6,277 bases of DNA from Actinomycetes bacterium (GTDB taxonomy: Bacteria > Actinomycetota > Acidimicrobiia > Acidimicrobiales > Acidimicrobiaceae). How positions within the stretch are numbered: the stretch's first letter is position 1; each line of letters opens with the position of its first letter. A program made the translations under genes and the position numbers. Below the pieces are notes generated by a model. The model was given only the letters and a program-made list of their open reading frames with translations. It did not search any database and was not told the DNA's origin. The stretch covers positions 1 to 6,277 of the forward strand of contig JAKAOC010000149.1 in assembly GCA_021823385.1 (NCBI GenBank), written 5' to 3'. Shown here in pieces: positions 5,151-6,277 of this stretch.

Positions 5151-5178
5151 CAACTTAGTTGTATGTTGCAAACAACTA
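5151..5178. promoter_or_regulatory. Palindromic operator-like cluster upstream of the MFS gene (MarR-type look)
   Basis: Three nested inverted repeats are visible. CAACT-T-AGTTG lies at 5151-5161. TAGTTGT and ACAACTA (5156-5162 and 5172-5178) are separated by nine bases. GTTG-CAAA-CAAC lies at 5165-5176. AGTTG/CAACT half-sites of this kind are typical of MarR-family operators, which often sit in front of MFS efflux genes. The cluster ends 33 bases before the MFS start codon and overlaps the proposed -10. The regulator is not encoded in the window. Confidence 0.55.
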
Positions 5179-5182
5179 GGAT
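5177..5182 (+). promoter_or_regulatory. Candidate -10 of the MFS gene
   Basis: TAGGAT agrees with TATAAT at the four most important positions. It would start transcription near 5189, about 23 bases before the ATG. No recognisable -35 is present at 16-18 bases upstream. The right arm of the operator-like palindrome overlaps its first two bases, as expected for a repressor that blocks polymerase. Confidence 0.35.
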
Positions 5183-5201
5183 TTATCTGAGAGACAAGCC
5201 C

Positions 5202-5209
5202 AAAGGAAG
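5202..5209 (+). promoter_or_regulatory. Shine-Dalgarno of the MFS gene
   Basis: AAAGGAAG ends two bases before the ATG at 5212, with the GGA core about five bases away. It supports this ATG as the start. Confidence 0.65.
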
Positions 5210-5211
5210 CG

Positions 5212-6277
5212 ATGAGCATCGAAAGCACGGCGACAGGCGACGCAGGCACGCAGGCACCCGAAACCAGTCGCCGCTACCAGCTGATGGTGCTCTCCAACAC
5301 GACGCTTGGCGTCTTCATGGCTTTTCTCAACAGCTCCATCGTGATTATCGCGCTGCCGGCAATTTTCAGGGGCATCAATCTGAACCCGCTCGCGCCATCC
5401 AATGTCGGATACCTGTTGTGGATTCTGCTCGGCTTTTCGGTCGCGTCCGCCGTGCTGGTCGTCTCCTTGGGCCGCCTCGGTGACCTGTTGGGGCGGGTGC
5501 GCCTCTACAACTTCGGCTTTCTTGTTTTCACGCTCGGATCACTCGCACTGGCGCTGACCCCGGGCAAGGGGAGCTCGGCGGCCGCCTTCATAGTGGCGAT
5601 GCGGATCGTCCAGGGCGTGGGCGGTGCGCTTCTCTTTGCGAACTCCAATGCGATCCTGGCCGACGCCTTCCCGCCGGCAAGGCGTGGAATGGCTTTGGGG
5701 ATCAACCAGGTCGCCGGTCTTTCAGGGGCGTTTCTCGGCCTCATCGTCGGAGGCGTGCTGGCCGACATCAATTGGCGGCTGGTCTTTGCGGTCTCGGTGC
5801 CATTCGGAGCCTTCGGCACCATCTGGGCGTACTTCAAGCTGGTCTCTGTGGCCCCTCGCAAGCACGCCAAGATCGACTACCTGGGCTCGTCCGTCTTTGC
5901 GGCGGGCCTGGTGCTGATCCTGATCGCGATCACCTATGGAACCCAGCCCTCGCCCGGGCACAGCATGAGCTGGACAACCCCGGCAATCATGGCCGAAGGG
6001 CTGGGCGGCCTGGCGCTCCTGATCGCCTTCTTCGTTATCGAGCGGCACGTGGCCGAGCCCATGCTGGATGTGAGACTGTTCAGGCTGCGTGCATTCGCCG
6101 CCGGAAACTTCGCGAACCTGCTGGCCTCGATCGGCCGTGGCGGCCTGCAGTTCATGCTCATCCTCTGGCTGCAGGGTATCTGGCTACCTTTGCACGGCTA
6201 CGACTTCGCCCAGACACCGCTTTGGGCGGGCATCTACATGCTGCCCTTGACGGTCGGCTTTCTCCTTGCCGAGATCG
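5212..6277 (+). CDS. MFS permease, 14-helix DHA2 drug:H+ antiporter type (3' end beyond window)
   Basis: An open frame of 355 complete codons runs off the right edge. After a short polar N-terminus the first helix (about 23-50) contains FMAFLNSSIVIIALP at 35-49, the DHA2 'Motif D1' region. The normally acidic position is Asn40. Motif A between helices 2 and 3 is GRLGDLLGRVRLYNFGF at 87-103. The helix 4-5 region contains RIVQGVGGALLF at 131-142, and Motif C, the antiporter signature, is AGLSGAFLGLIVGGVLAD at 168-185, followed by NWRLVF. Helices continue through 225-245, 260-278 and 300-320. About two thirds of a normal 450-550 residue DHA2 protein is present. Expected to be an inner-membrane exporter of drugs or other small compounds using proton motive force; the substrate cannot be read from sequence. 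It is divergent from the tad operon and preceded by an operator-like palindrome, suggesting local repression. The frame is less strictly GC-rich in third positions than the tad genes. Confidence 0.93.
   Translation, partial: MSIESTATGDAGTQAPETSRRYQLMVLSNTTLGVFMAFLNSSIVIIALPAIFRGINLNPLAPSNVGYLLWILLGFSVASAVLVVSLGRLGDLLGRVRLYNFGFLVFTLGSLALALTPGKGSSAAAFIVAMRIVQGVGGALLFANSNAILADAFPPARRGMALGINQVAGLSGAFLGLIVGGVLADINWRLVFAVSVPFGAFGTIWAYFKLVSVAPRKHAKIDYLGSSVFAAGLVLILIAITYGTQPSPGHSMSWTTPAIMAEGLGGLALLIAFFVIERHVAEPMLDVRLFRLRAFAAGNFANLLASIGRGGLQFMLILWLQGIWLPLHGYDFAQTPLWAGIYMLPLTVGFLLAEI

Larger units (their letters stand above)
4926..5211. other. Divergent intergenic region between tadA and the MFS gene
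   Basis: These 286 bases hold no convincing gene. The left half (about 4926-5040) is GC-rich and would be the untranslated leader of tadA; it carries a 9-base direct repeat and an 8-base inverted repeat. The right half (about 5060-5190) is markedly AT-rich compared with everything else in the window. It holds the probable start regions of both transcripts, a 19-base-spaced direct repeat AACATAG (5069-5075, 5088-5094), a repeated ACTTAGTT (5104-5111, 5153-5160) and a palindrome cluster at 5151-5178. A short GTG frame from 5043 overlaps tadA and has no ribosome site. Confidence 0.8.

Noticed and set aside
5722..6161. Minus-strand frames across the MFS gene
   Set aside because: They are antisense to a gene with clear MFS motifs and lack any motif or ribosome site of their own.
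1..6277. CRISPR array, tRNA, rRNA, insertion sequence or attachment site
   Set aside because: No regularly spaced repeats, no cloverleaf-like segment with a CCA-type end, no transposase motifs and no terminal inverted repeats were found by reading both strands.

Overview
This is a high-GC window. Its gene content and arrangement suggest an actinobacterium (Actinomycetota). The arguments are very G/C-biased third codon positions, a compact Tad (tight adherence) pilus operon of the actinobacterial layout (tadA-tadB-tadC, a small pilin-like gene, TadE/TadG-like genes), GTG start usage, and a possible leaderless start. The genus cannot be named from the sequence alone.

Layout. Most of the window (about 420-4925) is one minus-strand operon for a Tad/Flp type IVc pilus, read from right to left: the assembly ATPase TadA (4925-3645), the membrane platform proteins TadB (3652-2789) and TadC (2792-1986), a 76-residue single-helix pilin candidate (1895-1665), two TadE-like minor pilin candidates (1665-1261 and 1264-878), and a TadG/TadE-like protein (881-420). 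Neighbouring genes overlap by 1 to 8 bases, which suggests translational coupling. The exception is a 90-base gap before the pilin gene, which carries two GC hairpins and a strong Shine-Dalgarno stretch. After a 46-base gap the minus strand continues into the N-terminal 124 residues of a Y_phosphatase3-type tyrosine phosphatase, cut by the left edge. It may be transcribed from its own leaderless promoter.

Right part. Bases 4926-5211 form a divergent intergenic region with an AT-rich core around 5060-5190. It holds a plausible extended -10 promoter for the tad operon, a long GC-rich tad leader with a hairpin and a direct repeat, and, on the other side, an operator-like palindrome cluster just upstream of a plus-strand gene. 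That gene (5212 to the right edge, incomplete) encodes an MFS permease of the 14-helix DHA2 drug:H+ antiporter type.

How it works together. By analogy with the Tad family, TadA is the cytoplasmic hexameric motor. TadB and TadC form the inner-membrane platform. The small single-helix proteins would be extracted from the membrane and polymerised into, or cap, the pilus. No prepilin peptidase (TadV/CpaA) and no TadZ/CpaE gene lies in the window. None of the four candidate pilin-like proteins shows the classical Glu at +5 of a Flp processing site, so which one is the main filament subunit is open. The MFS gene is probably an independent, separately regulated unit. No wholly new system is evident; the more interesting points are the divergent regulatory region and the unorthodox pilin set.
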